The translations under genes and the position numbers were made by a program. Positions 1 to 6,413 of a stretch of DNA of 6,955 nucleotides are shown here, piece by piece (the first letter of the stretch is position 1; each line of letters begins with the position of its first letter). This DNA is from Bacteroidota bacterium (lineage in GTDB: Bacteria > Bacteroidota > Rhodothermia > Rhodothermales > UBA10348). The stretch is from contig SMXK01000060.1 in NCBI GenBank assembly GCA_004356265.1, positions 1 through 6,955 of the forward strand, given 5' to 3'. The notes under the pieces are model-generated. The model saw only the letters and a list, made by a program, of their open reading frames with translations. It made no database searches and was not told the origin of the DNA.

Positions 1-2078
1 ATTAGGGTCTGTTTTCCTTTAGCCACTTTATACAACCACACGCAGAACAATGAAAATCCAATAATGCCCAAAATATCAGCGATAGTTTCGAATCCTTGTG
101 GCGCCAGTGCCAGAACGTCTGTGCTCTGGCTGGCCGCAAACGGGATCGCGAGTAAAATGCCTACCAGAGCCTCCCCGGTAATCAGACCCGATGCGAACAA
201 CAGACCTCTGGTCGTCGCGTTATTTTGTTCTGTCTTACGTTTTTCACCATCAGACCATCGTGCTTTCACCGTCCTTGAGACCGCGAAAGCGATCATGCCC
301 CCCGCGAAAATCGGGACGGACAACTCCAGTGGCAGGTATATACCGACCGCGACCGCGAGGACCGGCGCTCGAAACGTTGATTTGCGTGCCTCCAGATTCT
401 TATCCAGAAGAATGATCCCGATCGCTATTGCGACTCCGGTCCAGATCATACCCCACGGTAGATTCCTTGTGAACACACCCTTCGCGACGGAACTCATCAG
501 GGTCGCTTGAGGCGCTTTGAGCGCTTCCGACGCATCCATTCCCGCTCGTGGAAATACGTCTCCCATTCCATACGCCGTGAACAGAAGTTGCAAGACCGGA
601 GCAATCACGATCGCCGCAGCCACCACGCCGACCATCTGCATGATCTGCTGTTTGACCGGCGTTGCGCCCAATAGTTGACCTGCTTTTAAATCCTGAAGAT
701 TGTCTCCTGCGAGAGCGGCGGCACACGCTACAACGGCGCCCACCATTATTGCGGTTGCAGCGGCGGCTGTAGCCTTGGTCGTGTCCACGACGAAGTCTGT
801 TTGAGAACCCAGAAAAGCCAACAGTATGAGGGAAATGGTCAGAATCGTCGCAATCGTAACCCCCGATATTGGGTTGTTAGAGGATCCGACCAGTCCCGCC
901 ATATATCCTGCAACAGCCGAAAAAATAAATCCGGCAACAAGCGCAAAAACTACTGAGAAGGCCAACATAGCGGCGAACCGGCCGTCGGAGATCATCAGCG
1001 CGTCTTGATCGATGACTGACATGAAGACGATCAGAATCGGAACGGCCATCGCCAGGGTTCCGATAATCACAAAGTGAATTGGTGTGTCCCGCTCTGTGCG
1101 TGGAATGGAATCGCTTCCGCCCATTTTCATCTGTGCCAGAGCGTCACGCGAAGACCGAAGACCATCCCGAACCGGGCCCCACAACGATATTAACGCATAT
1201 AGCCCCCCGGCTGCCATGGCGCCGACGCCCATATAACGAATTTGTGCACTCCAGATCTCTTCCGCAGCCGCATATCCCTGTGCCCCATTCGTTATGGCAG
1301 CAATCTGCGCGGGGTCGGCGAAAACAGTAAACAGCGGTATGCCGATAAACCAGGAAATAGCCCCTCCGGCAAACACCAGGACGGCGATGTTCAGGCCCAC
1401 GATAAAACCGACTCCCAGCAACGCTACTCCCAGATCAGAACCGATGCCGAACAATGCACCACCGACAGTCACAGACCCACCTGCGCTGCCTGCAACCAAT
1501 TTAAATCCCGTCTGGCATAATTTCAGAAACGCACCGGCCAGTCCCGCCATTCCAATCAGTCGGGCGCCCTCTCCCCCACGTTCCCCTGCCTTCAATACTT
1601 CAGCAGTGGCAACACCTTCTGGAAATTGCAATTTCGCCTCCACAATGAGGGCACGCCTCAGCGGAATCGTAAACAATACCCCCAGAATCCCCCCGGCAGC
1701 CGATATGGCAAGGGTCGGTAAAAATTCAAACTTCGTCCAGTATTGGAGCATGATCAGTGCAGGAAGTGTAAATATCACACCTGCCGAAAGCGCTTCTCCA
1801 GCCGACGCAGCTGTCTGAACAATGTTATTTTCGAGGATGTTGTGCTGTCTGAAGAGTCTCAGCAGCGCCATCGAGATCACCGCAGCAGGAATTGAGGCCG
1901 AAACAGTCATTCCAACTTTCAGACCCAGATATGCATTGGCGCCCGCCAGAAGCGCTGACAAACTGAAACCCAGAATGACAGCCTTCAGAGTGATTTCAGG
2001 AAGGGATTCAGAGGCCGGAATAAACGGAATTACACTGTTTTTTCGGCTTTTCCCTTCCAGCTTCTCAGGCTCACTCAT
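1..2078 (-). CDS. OPT family oligopeptide transporter (3' end outside window)
   Basis: Inner-membrane transporter of the OPT (oligopeptide transporter) superfamily, which imports small peptides or metal chelates, probably driven by protons; the substrate cannot be told from sequence. The frame is open for 692 codons from ATG at 2078 to the window edge with no stop. Family hallmarks are NAYLGLKVGMTVSASIPAA (residues 48-66), ILENNIVQTAASAGEALSAG (81-100), FPEGVATAEVLKAG (152-165), GDNLQDLKAGQLLGATPVK (458-476) and YLPLELSVPIFAGGM (581-595). Many hydrophobic segments fill the rest, and a charged loop rich in Lys, Arg and Glu lies at about 601-623. Bacterial OPT proteins are usually about 600-700 residues and the last residues here form a short charged tail after a membrane segment, so little is missing. 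The start lies 18 bases after the LamG gene stop, without a Shine-Dalgarno sequence, suggesting cotranscription and translational coupling. The family call is firm; the substrate is unknown. Confidence 0.95.
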   Translation of the reverse strand, partial: MSEPEKLEGKSRKNSVIPFIPASESLPEITLKAVILGFSLSALLAGANAYLGLKVGMTVSASIPAAVISMALLRLFRQHNILENNIVQTAASAGEALSAGVIFTLPALIMLQYWTKFEFLPTLAISAAGGILGVLFTIPLRRALIVEAKLQFPEGVATAEVLKAGERGGEGARLIGMAGLAGAFLKLCQTGFKLVAGSAGGSVTVGGALFGIGSDLGVALLGVGFIVGLNIAVLVFAGGAISWFIGIPLFTVFADPAQIAAITNGAQGYAAAEEIWSAQIRYMGVGAMAAGGLYALISLWGPVRDGLRSSRDALAQMKMGGSDSIPRTERDTPIHFVIIGTLAMAVPILIVFMSVIDQDALMISDGRFAAMLAFSVVFALVAGFIFSAVAGYMAGLVGSSNNPISGVTIATILTISLILLAFLGSQTDFVVDTTKATAAAATAIMVGAVVACAAALAGDNLQDLKAGQLLGATPVKQQIMQMVGVVAAAIVIAPVLQLLFTAYGMGDVFPRAGMDASEALKAPQATLMSSVAKGVFTRNLPWGMIWTGVAIAIGIILLDKNLEARKSTFRAPVLAVAVGIYLPLELSVPIFAGGMIAFAVSRTVKARWSDGEKRKTEQNNATTRGLLFASGLITGEALVGILLAIPFAASQSTDVLALAPQGFETIADILGIIGFSLFCVWLYKVAKGKQTL

Positions 2079-2099
2079 TTGCGCATACAGACTGTTCTA
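2075..2099 (-). promoter_or_regulatory. Junction between LamG gene stop and OPT start, with a three-codon mini-ORF
   Basis: The upstream gene stops with TAG at 2099-2097 and the OPT gene starts with ATG at 2078, in the same reading frame, with six sense codons between. No purine-rich Shine-Dalgarno sequence is present. A minimal ORF, ATG CGC AAA TGA (2086-2075), sits between them and its stop overlaps the OPT start as ATGA. This arrangement would suit termination-reinitiation, but such short overlaps arise easily by chance. The function is inferred only. Confidence 0.25.
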
Positions 2100-3836
2100 T
2101 TTCATCAGGACGATCCGCCGGGAAGACACGCCTGTACCCGATTGTAATCGGACAAAGTATGTCCCGCTCGGATATTCCCGGGCGTCAAGAACAACCTGAT
2201 GCTCTCCCGGAGTCTGCGAACCGGTATACAGGATAATAATCTGCTGTCCGGCGAGATCCCAAACCGTTATTTCCAAATCATCCTGCTCCCGAACGACGTA
2301 GGTAATGGTAGTAACTGGGTTGAACGGGTTTGGATAATTTCCCGTGAGTGATGCTGAGAGGGATGCATCATCTGAACCCATCCCGACTTTTATGGGAGTA
2401 GAGACTCGTTCTGCTCCGTCTGAATATCGTTGCCTGATTCGATAGAATGCTACGGAATCGGGTGCGTCGATATCCCGGTATCGGTACGATCCTTCTGATC
2501 CTGATTCATCGATATTGGCAATAACTATTGACAAGTCCTCAAAATTTGCTCCATCGACAGATCTCTCGACGGTAAATCCAACTGTTTCGGGATCTTCACC
2601 GATCCAACTCAAGAGCACTGTTCCTGCATCAACCTGAAGCTCAAACCGTCTCAGTTCCTCATGAAACGAAAGATCTGATTGCACCAGGTCCAGATGTCGA
2701 ATCCTCCTGGAGACGGGCGATTCTTGCACGTCCTCGTCAAAAGAAAGTACGAGCATGTTCTTGACGGAGGTCTTCATCGCCTGACGCATACCGCGCCGAA
2801 TAACATTCACTGACAAAGCTTCGGGCCAGAGACGGACTTCGTCAACAAGTGCATTTAACCTTTTTTGATCGTCGGAATCTCGCGTCTGCCGAATCGCACG
2901 CCCGGAAATAGAGAAAAATTGTGGTTGCTCGATGGCAAGATCAGTAGCTCCGAACAAAGAATCCGAAGGGTTGCCATCAATCAGCAGGCGACTGATTCCG
3001 GCATCGTTATCGTATGTAACAGCGACATGATGCCACGTTCCGTCGGCAACAGGTTCGTTACTTCGCATGGTCTGGTGCTCTCCCTTAACACCTTTAAAAA
3101 ACACAATGTGACCCGATTCATCTATTGTCAGCTCAATCGGATAAGACGTGTCCTCATTTCCATCCCACGTTGACAGGACAATGGCATCGCTTGTGGCAGT
3201 TTTCAACCACAGTTCTGCGGTATATGACCTACCTGTTGAGAGGTCAGGCAAGTCCTTCATAGGTATCACTACACCGGGCTGATCATACACCAGTTTCAGC
3301 ACTCTGTTGCGAGATAATAAGATAGGATCATATACGTTAAACCTGGCGCTGACCGCATCCGCCTCGAACATCCGTGGTATCGGTTCAAATCGCCTTCGGT
3401 CCATCTGGAACGGCACCATCCGAATCATCCCGGCGCTGGTCAGACTGCCTGTCTCAAATTCAAGTACAATCTGGTCTTTGTCCGAAAACCCGTTGTCTGC
3501 GAACAAATAGTATCGATTATCATATTGCTCGGACTGTTTAAATGAGATTCCCTGAGGAATGCCGGATTCTGACAACAGCACGACATCCCGAAGTGTCCAG
3601 TTTATCGGAAGAGCGAGATAACTGCCATCAAATTTTTCCGCACCGCTGTAGCTCAGATAGATCTTTGCGCTCTGATTGGTGTGCAGTCTTCCAGGTGTGT
3701 GCTGAACAAACATCTGGGCGGTAGAATCCGGCGTCGTTGCCGAAACCACAATCAGCGCTATCGCCCATGCAAAAGCACGATAAGCGGATAGCCGAGCAGG
3801 CGCAATGGCCGCAATCCGGACGTGGATAATCCTCAT
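2097..3836 (-). CDS. T9SS-exported LamG-domain protein
   Basis: Predicted secreted or cell-surface protein of 579 residues. The N-terminus has a basic region followed by a hydrophobic stretch (residues 21-33) and a likely signal peptidase site after STA at residue 40, leaving an N-terminal Gln. Residues 45-180 are a beta-rich region I do not recognise. Residues 190-345 look like a LamG/concanavalin A-like domain (YTAELWLKT at 205-213, GTWHHVAVTYD at 266-276, LLIDG at 284-288, VDEVRLWPEAL at 331-341). Residues 397-485 resemble a fibronectin type III-like fold (VLLSWIG, FTVERSVDG, FYRIRQ). Residues 499-579 are a type A T9SS sorting domain (NYPNPFNP at 500-507, YPSGTYFVRL at 555-564, SRRIVLMK at the end). 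LamG domains usually bind carbohydrate or protein; no catalytic motif is visible. The first ATG gives a rather long n-region; GTG at residue 6 is an alternative. The export route is well supported, the ligand unknown. Confidence 0.93.
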   Translation of the reverse strand: MRIIHVRIAAIAPARLSAYRAFAWAIALIVVSATTPDSTAQMFVQHTPGRLHTNQSAKIYLSYSGAEKFDGSYLALPINWTLRDVVLLSESGIPQGISFKQSEQYDNRYYLFADNGFSDKDQIVLEFETGSLTSAGMIRMVPFQMDRRRFEPIPRMFEADAVSARFNVYDPILLSRNRVLKLVYDQPGVVIPMKDLPDLSTGRSYTAELWLKTATSDAIVLSTWDGNEDTSYPIELTIDESGHIVFFKGVKGEHQTMRSNEPVADGTWHHVAVTYDNDAGISRLLIDGNPSDSLFGATDLAIEQPQFFSISGRAIRQTRDSDDQKRLNALVDEVRLWPEALSVNVIRRGMRQAMKTSVKNMLVLSFDEDVQESPVSRRIRHLDLVQSDLSFHEELRRFELQVDAGTVLLSWIGEDPETVGFTVERSVDGANFEDLSIVIANIDESGSEGSYRYRDIDAPDSVAFYRIRQRYSDGAERVSTPIKVGMGSDDASLSASLTGNYPNPFNPVTTITYVVREQDDLEITVWDLAGQQIIILYTGSQTPGEHQVVLDAREYPSGTYFVRLQSGTGVSSRRIVLMK

Positions 3837-3914
3837 AAATCTTTCGGGGTGGCCAATAGGTCAACCGAAGCAGTACGTGATGTCGGTGGGTAACGATATC
3901 CGCTTCAGGACCCG

Positions 3915-3943
3915 AAAATAGACTTCAGCCCCGCGTGAGTCAA
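3915..3943 (-). promoter_or_regulatory. Candidate promoter for the LamG-OPT unit
   Basis: On the minus strand a TTGACT box (3943-3938, one mismatch to the sigma70 -35 consensus) is followed by exactly 17 bases and TATTTT (3920-3915, two mismatches to TATAAT). The same bases also fit the Bacteroidota-type pattern loosely: TTTG upstream and TATTTTCG, one mismatch from TAnnTTTG. Transcription would start about 70 bases before the ATG at 3836. It lies in the 186-base gap after the monooxygenase gene, where a promoter is expected. This is a pattern match by eye only. Confidence 0.4.
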
Positions 3944-3959
3944 ATCCAGATGCTGCTCA

Positions 3960-3971
3960 AGATTCGAATCT
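3960..3971. other. Perfect 12-base palindrome upstream of the candidate promoter
   Basis: The sequence AGATTCGAATCT is fully self-complementary. It is centred about 25 bases upstream of the TTGACT box of the candidate LamG-gene promoter, a usual position for an activator site. It is also next to TGATCA (3971-3976). As a hairpin it would be poor because the palindrome has no spare loop, so a dimeric protein-binding site is the more natural reading. There is no direct evidence of binding. Confidence 0.25.
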
Positions 3972-4022
3972 GATCATACAGGGCCTCTGAGGCACGTATA
4001 TAAAGGAGTGTCGCCCCGGGGA

Positions 4023-5507
4023 TCAGGCTACGACTTGGTCGACCGGCTCCGGCTCTGGCTCGGGCTCTGGATCAGGCACAACGACCCCGTCTAACAAATA
4101 TTCGACAACTCTGGTCGCGGAGTAAGTCTCGATTCTCGACTCCGAAAGTCTGTCCAGAAACGTAAAATCGTCTCCTGATGTGATGACAGGGGGTTCATCT
4201 CCGTTGTCCCGCATTTGACCCAACCCAATCGTTGCCATCAGTCCATTGCACAAACAGTGTCGTCCTTCGGTAGCTTCTTCTGTCCCCCCCTTCTTGACGT
4301 ACTGTTCTATCGGCTCACTTGCACATCTGTAACCGACTTTCTCGCCTTCGACGACATACAATTCTCTCAGATAACCCAGGTCACAGATACGTTTTCTCTC
4401 TTTACCAACTTTCGGATTGGTGACCGCTTTTTCTGTAGTAATCGTCTTGAACGGAAATCCTGTGGGAGATGCCCGGAAATCAGTTTTGACCTTCAGTGTT
4501 CCATCGAAATACATGTCTACAACGTCCTTCTTGTATTCCGACATGATGCCTGATTCTTCACTGTAGGCAAAAATGGTCCCCAACTGAACCCCGGTAGCCC
4601 CGGAATCCAGAGCTTCCTGAACTTTTTCAGGAGATGAAAATCCACCGGCAAGCCAGAATGGGCGTCCGATCGCCCTCATGTTCTCCAGATTCGCATCATC
4701 TTTCTCGCTATACACCTCCGGGGGTGGAGCGGACCGATCAACTCGTCTCGGAGGAGCATTGTGCCCTCCAGCAGTCCAGTTTTCAACGATGAACCCGTCG
4801 GTATAACCGGACGCGCGACGAACAAAAGTTTTGGCCAGAATATCGGACGAGATAATTGCCAAAAATTTAGGACGTTTTAATTTCGGTTGATCCGCAGGGC
4901 AATACTCCTTAGGGTCGAATTTCTGTAAAAAAGTATGTTTTTCTTTGTTCTCAGCGACTGAAATACGCATCTGGACTTCGTCCCATCGCGCCAGCCCATC
5001 AAGAATGCCCGGGATCTGCAACGGTATACCAGCTCCCATCAGTACAAAATCGACTCCGGCCAGCATGGCACCAAGGAACGACGGCATGTTGGGCAGCTGA
5101 ATCTTCTCGAGGAAGTTAATTCCAACTGGTCCGTCATGACCTTCTCTGGCAAGGAAGACTTCAATGAAATTTGAGACGATCAACAATTCTGCAGCTGCCT
5201 TCTTGATGCGAAGACTAGGCAACGAGATCAGTTTATGTTTTTTTTCATCCGGCTTTCCGTCAGCAACGTAATAACGGTCCAGCACACGTTTGGCCATTTC
5301 AGGCCACGGGAAGTGCGAGATTGCCCGTCTCTGGCTCCCATCAAGGTCTCCTAACTGAAGGCGTCTGGCAATGACAGAATCGAGTGCGGTTCCTGAAACC
5401 ACACCCATCTGACCACAGCGCGCAACAGCATTGGCGAGACACCAGTTGGAAACTCCAACTCCCATCCCGCCCTGAATAATTGTTGGAAGTGATTTTACAG
5501 CGGCCAT
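4023..5507 (-). CDS. Nitronate monooxygenase-family flavoprotein with cysteine-containing C-terminal extension
   Basis: Cytoplasmic FMN-dependent enzyme of the nitronate monooxygenase (formerly 2-nitropropane dioxygenase) superfamily, a TIM barrel that in characterised members oxidises alkyl nitronates; related members include enoyl-ACP reductases and PfaD. Visible motifs are IIQGGMGVGVSNWCLANAV (residues 10-28), GPVGINFLEK (126-135), GVDFVLMGAGIP (151-162), ENWTAGGHNAPPR (242-254) with the presumed active-site His249, and the FMN-phosphate region LAGGFSSPEKV (286-296) plus GATGVQLGT (303-311). At 494 residues it is longer than the usual 320-370. The extra C-terminal part carries Cys375, Cys395, Cys418 and Cys420 (GRHCLCNGL) and ends in a Pro-Glu repeat. 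The ATG at 5507 is the only usable start: an in-frame TAG lies at 5534-5532. An AGGAG at 5533-5529 is 21 bases away, too far for a normal ribosome site. The family is secure; the true substrate is not. Confidence 0.93.
   Translation of the reverse strand: MAAVKSLPTIIQGGMGVGVSNWCLANAVARCGQMGVVSGTALDSVIARRLQLGDLDGSQRRAISHFPWPEMAKRVLDRYYVADGKPDEKKHKLISLPSLRIKKAAAELLIVSNFIEVFLAREGHDGPVGINFLEKIQLPNMPSFLGAMLAGVDFVLMGAGIPLQIPGILDGLARWDEVQMRISVAENKEKHTFLQKFDPKEYCPADQPKLKRPKFLAIISSDILAKTFVRRASGYTDGFIVENWTAGGHNAPPRRVDRSAPPPEVYSEKDDANLENMRAIGRPFWLAGGFSSPEKVQEALDSGATGVQLGTIFAYSEESGIMSEYKKDVVDMYFDGTLKVKTDFRASPTGFPFKTITTEKAVTNPKVGKERKRICDLGYLRELYVVEGEKVGYRCASEPIEQYVKKGGTEEATEGRHCLCNGLMATIGLGQMRDNGDEPPVITSGDDFTFLDRLSESRIETYSATRVVEYLLDGVVVPDPEPEPEPEPVDQVVA
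4045..4074. repeat. Hexanucleotide repeat coding for a Pro-Glu tail
   Basis: Five imperfect copies of a six-base unit (ggctcc, ggctct, ggctcg, ggctct, ggatca on the plus strand) lie near the 3' end of the monooxygenase gene. On the minus strand they encode DPEPEPEPEP at residues 479-488. Because the unit is a multiple of three, copy-number change would alter the tail length without a frameshift. The tail is probably a disordered linker. Confidence 0.8.
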
Positions 5508-5536
5508 ATACTCAGGTATTGGATAATTCTCCTAAT

Positions 5537-5566
5537 CCGGTGAAGATACGCACCACCGGTGAAGAT
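5537..5566. repeat. Two direct copies of an 11-base element, 19 bases apart, upstream of the monooxygenase gene
   Basis: CCGGTGAAGAT occurs at 5537-5547 and again at 5556-5566 on the plus strand, start to start 19 bases, close to two helical turns. The second copy overlaps two palindromes, CACCGGTG (5554-5561) and GATGATCATC (5564-5573). The pair sits 30-59 bases upstream of the monooxygenase start codon, a position suited to an operator. I cannot identify a regulator; a chance duplication is possible. Confidence 0.45.
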
Positions 5567-5606
5567 GATCATCGAAGAATCTAACAAGACCGCAAGCGAT
5601 TGCGCC

Positions 5607-5963
5607 TCAATTCAGTATCGGGGCAGGAATCCTTACGACGCGTTGTAGAATGGACGTGAGGACCCGATTTCCAAATTCAGTTCGCATACCACAGCTGGCA
5701 ACAAAATCACGATGAATGCTCGATCCACCCCAAGTACAACCCACAATCGTCGTTTCGAAGCCGGGCATATTATTCAAATCAAACCAACCTCCAGAAACAC
5801 GAAACTTATTGTGTGACAACACACGGGCAGTATAAATGGAATTCTGAGTATAAAGCATCAAGACGTCGCCCGGGTTCAGGTCGCCACGACGGACACCTTC
5901 TGCCTGCGCGGCGCTCTCCACGAGGGCGCCAAGTTCATGGATAGATCGAATTGGTCTCGACAT
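5607..5963 (-). CDS. Conserved-looking hypothetical protein with SGGWF / GCTWGG / EFGNRV motifs
   Basis: Soluble protein of 118 residues, with no signal peptide or membrane segment. The N-terminus looks like a short amphipathic helix (residues 6-22). It is followed by a beta-rich region opening with LNPGDVLMLYTQNSIYTARV (29-48) and then by dense Gly, aromatic and Cys motifs: SGGWF (57-61), TTIVGCTWGGSSIHRD (71-86) and CGMRTEFGNRVLTS (91-104). Two cysteines (76, 91) could pair or bind a ligand. The motif-rich pattern resembles a small family of uncharacterised bacterial proteins I have a general impression of, but I cannot name a domain or function. The ATG at 5963 directly follows an overlapping TAA (taATG) and has no Shine-Dalgarno sequence. 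It is 99 bases upstream of the monooxygenase gene. Being a real gene is likely from the composition of the motifs; its role is unknown. Confidence 0.8.
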   Translation of the reverse strand: MSRPIRSIHELGALVESAAQAEGVRRGDLNPGDVLMLYTQNSIYTARVLSHNKFRVSGGWFDLNNMPGFETTIVGCTWGGSSIHRDFVASCGMRTEFGNRVLTSILQRVVRIPAPILN

Positions 5964-6085
5964 TAGAACTGGGTTATGGTTTTGTTGTCAAACATGTTCA
6001 CGTGTTTAAAGTCGGGCTTGTAATCTAACTCTAACACCGTCCTCTGCAAAATCACCAGTGGGGAATCTACGACTCGAAGACCCTG

Positions 6086-6109
6086 AAAAGTTGCACCCGC
6101 CCGGGGCAA
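6086..6109 (-). terminator. Weak candidate intrinsic terminator after the small membrane protein gene
   Basis: On the minus strand TTGCCCCGGGCGGGTGCAA (6109-6091) can fold with TTGC paired to GCAA and CCC to GGG across one bulged base and a four-base loop. It is followed by C and four T residues (6089-6086). It lies about 20 bases after the stop of the small membrane protein gene, where a terminator would belong. The T-run is short and the stem imperfect, so the call is tentative. Confidence 0.3.
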
Positions 6110-6127
6110 ATGCAAAAAAAATATATT

Positions 6128-6319
6128 CTAACTTGCTCGATTCCGGCGCCGAATAAGCGTCAGACGTGCGGATGCCTGTGTTTCCCGATCTGGCCGTTTC
6201 TTGAAATGCCGTTCTACCGCCGGCTTTAAAAATCTGAAAAAGTATAAAGCGCCTAGAATGCCGGTAGTAATCGCCAGCCCGATTCCAACTGGATGCGAAG
6301 AATTCGATTCGGAGTTCAT
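6128..6319 (-). CDS. Small single-pass membrane protein, function unknown
   Basis: Predicted 63-residue protein. A polar N-terminus (residues 1-10, Ser/Asn rich) is followed by one hydrophobic segment (11-31, with the GIGLAITTGILGALYFF core) and a strongly basic tail (LKPAVERHFKKRPDRE, then RLTLIRRRNR). By the positive-inside rule the basic tail should face the cytoplasm. The ATG at 6319 is preceded by an A-rich TGATAAA rather than a Shine-Dalgarno site, as is common in Bacteroidota. It sits 94 bases after the DUF1080 gene. No family is recognised. Its length makes a chance ORF possible, but a clean membrane segment followed by a basic tail, in the same direction as all its neighbours, favours a real gene. 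Confidence 0.5.
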   Translation of the reverse strand: MNSESNSSHPVGIGLAITTGILGALYFFRFLKPAVERHFKKRPDRETQASARLTLIRRRNRAS

Positions 6320-6413
6320 TTTATCACAGGACTGATAGAGAGATTATTTCCCTTTAGTATCGCGCTGGACGCATCCGATCTTTAGCTGACCGACCTGAAA
6401 TTCATGATTCTAT

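Noticed and set aside
64..1818. Several plus-strand ORFs of 60-174 codons, and a minus-strand ORF at 400-726 in another frame
   Set aside because: They lie opposite or out of frame with the continuous 692-codon OPT transporter frame, show no domain or membrane pattern of their own, and are explained by its codon bias.
3955..3980. tRNA T-arm-like TTCGAAT
   Set aside because: No acceptor stem, anticodon arm or flanking stem pairing; it is part of a 12-base palindrome.
3981..4021. Short palindromes GCCTCTGAGGC and CCCCGGGG as a terminator after the monooxygenase gene
   Set aside because: Loops are too small or absent and no T-run follows on the minus strand.
2865..4553. Plus-strand ORFs at 2865-3173, 3307-3510, 3542-3724 and 4215-4553, and a minus-strand ORF at 3628-3864
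   Set aside because: All are shadows of the LamG or monooxygenase genes, with no recognisable protein features.
5529..5533. AGGAG as the ribosome binding site of the monooxygenase gene
   Set aside because: It is 21 bases from the ATG, and an in-frame stop at 5534-5532 with no alternative start codon between rules out an earlier start.
5983..5993. Perfect TTGACA -35 box upstream of the 118-residue protein gene (minus strand)
   Set aside because: A 17-base spacer would place the -10 box on top of the start codon and the bases there (TTCTAA) match poorly.
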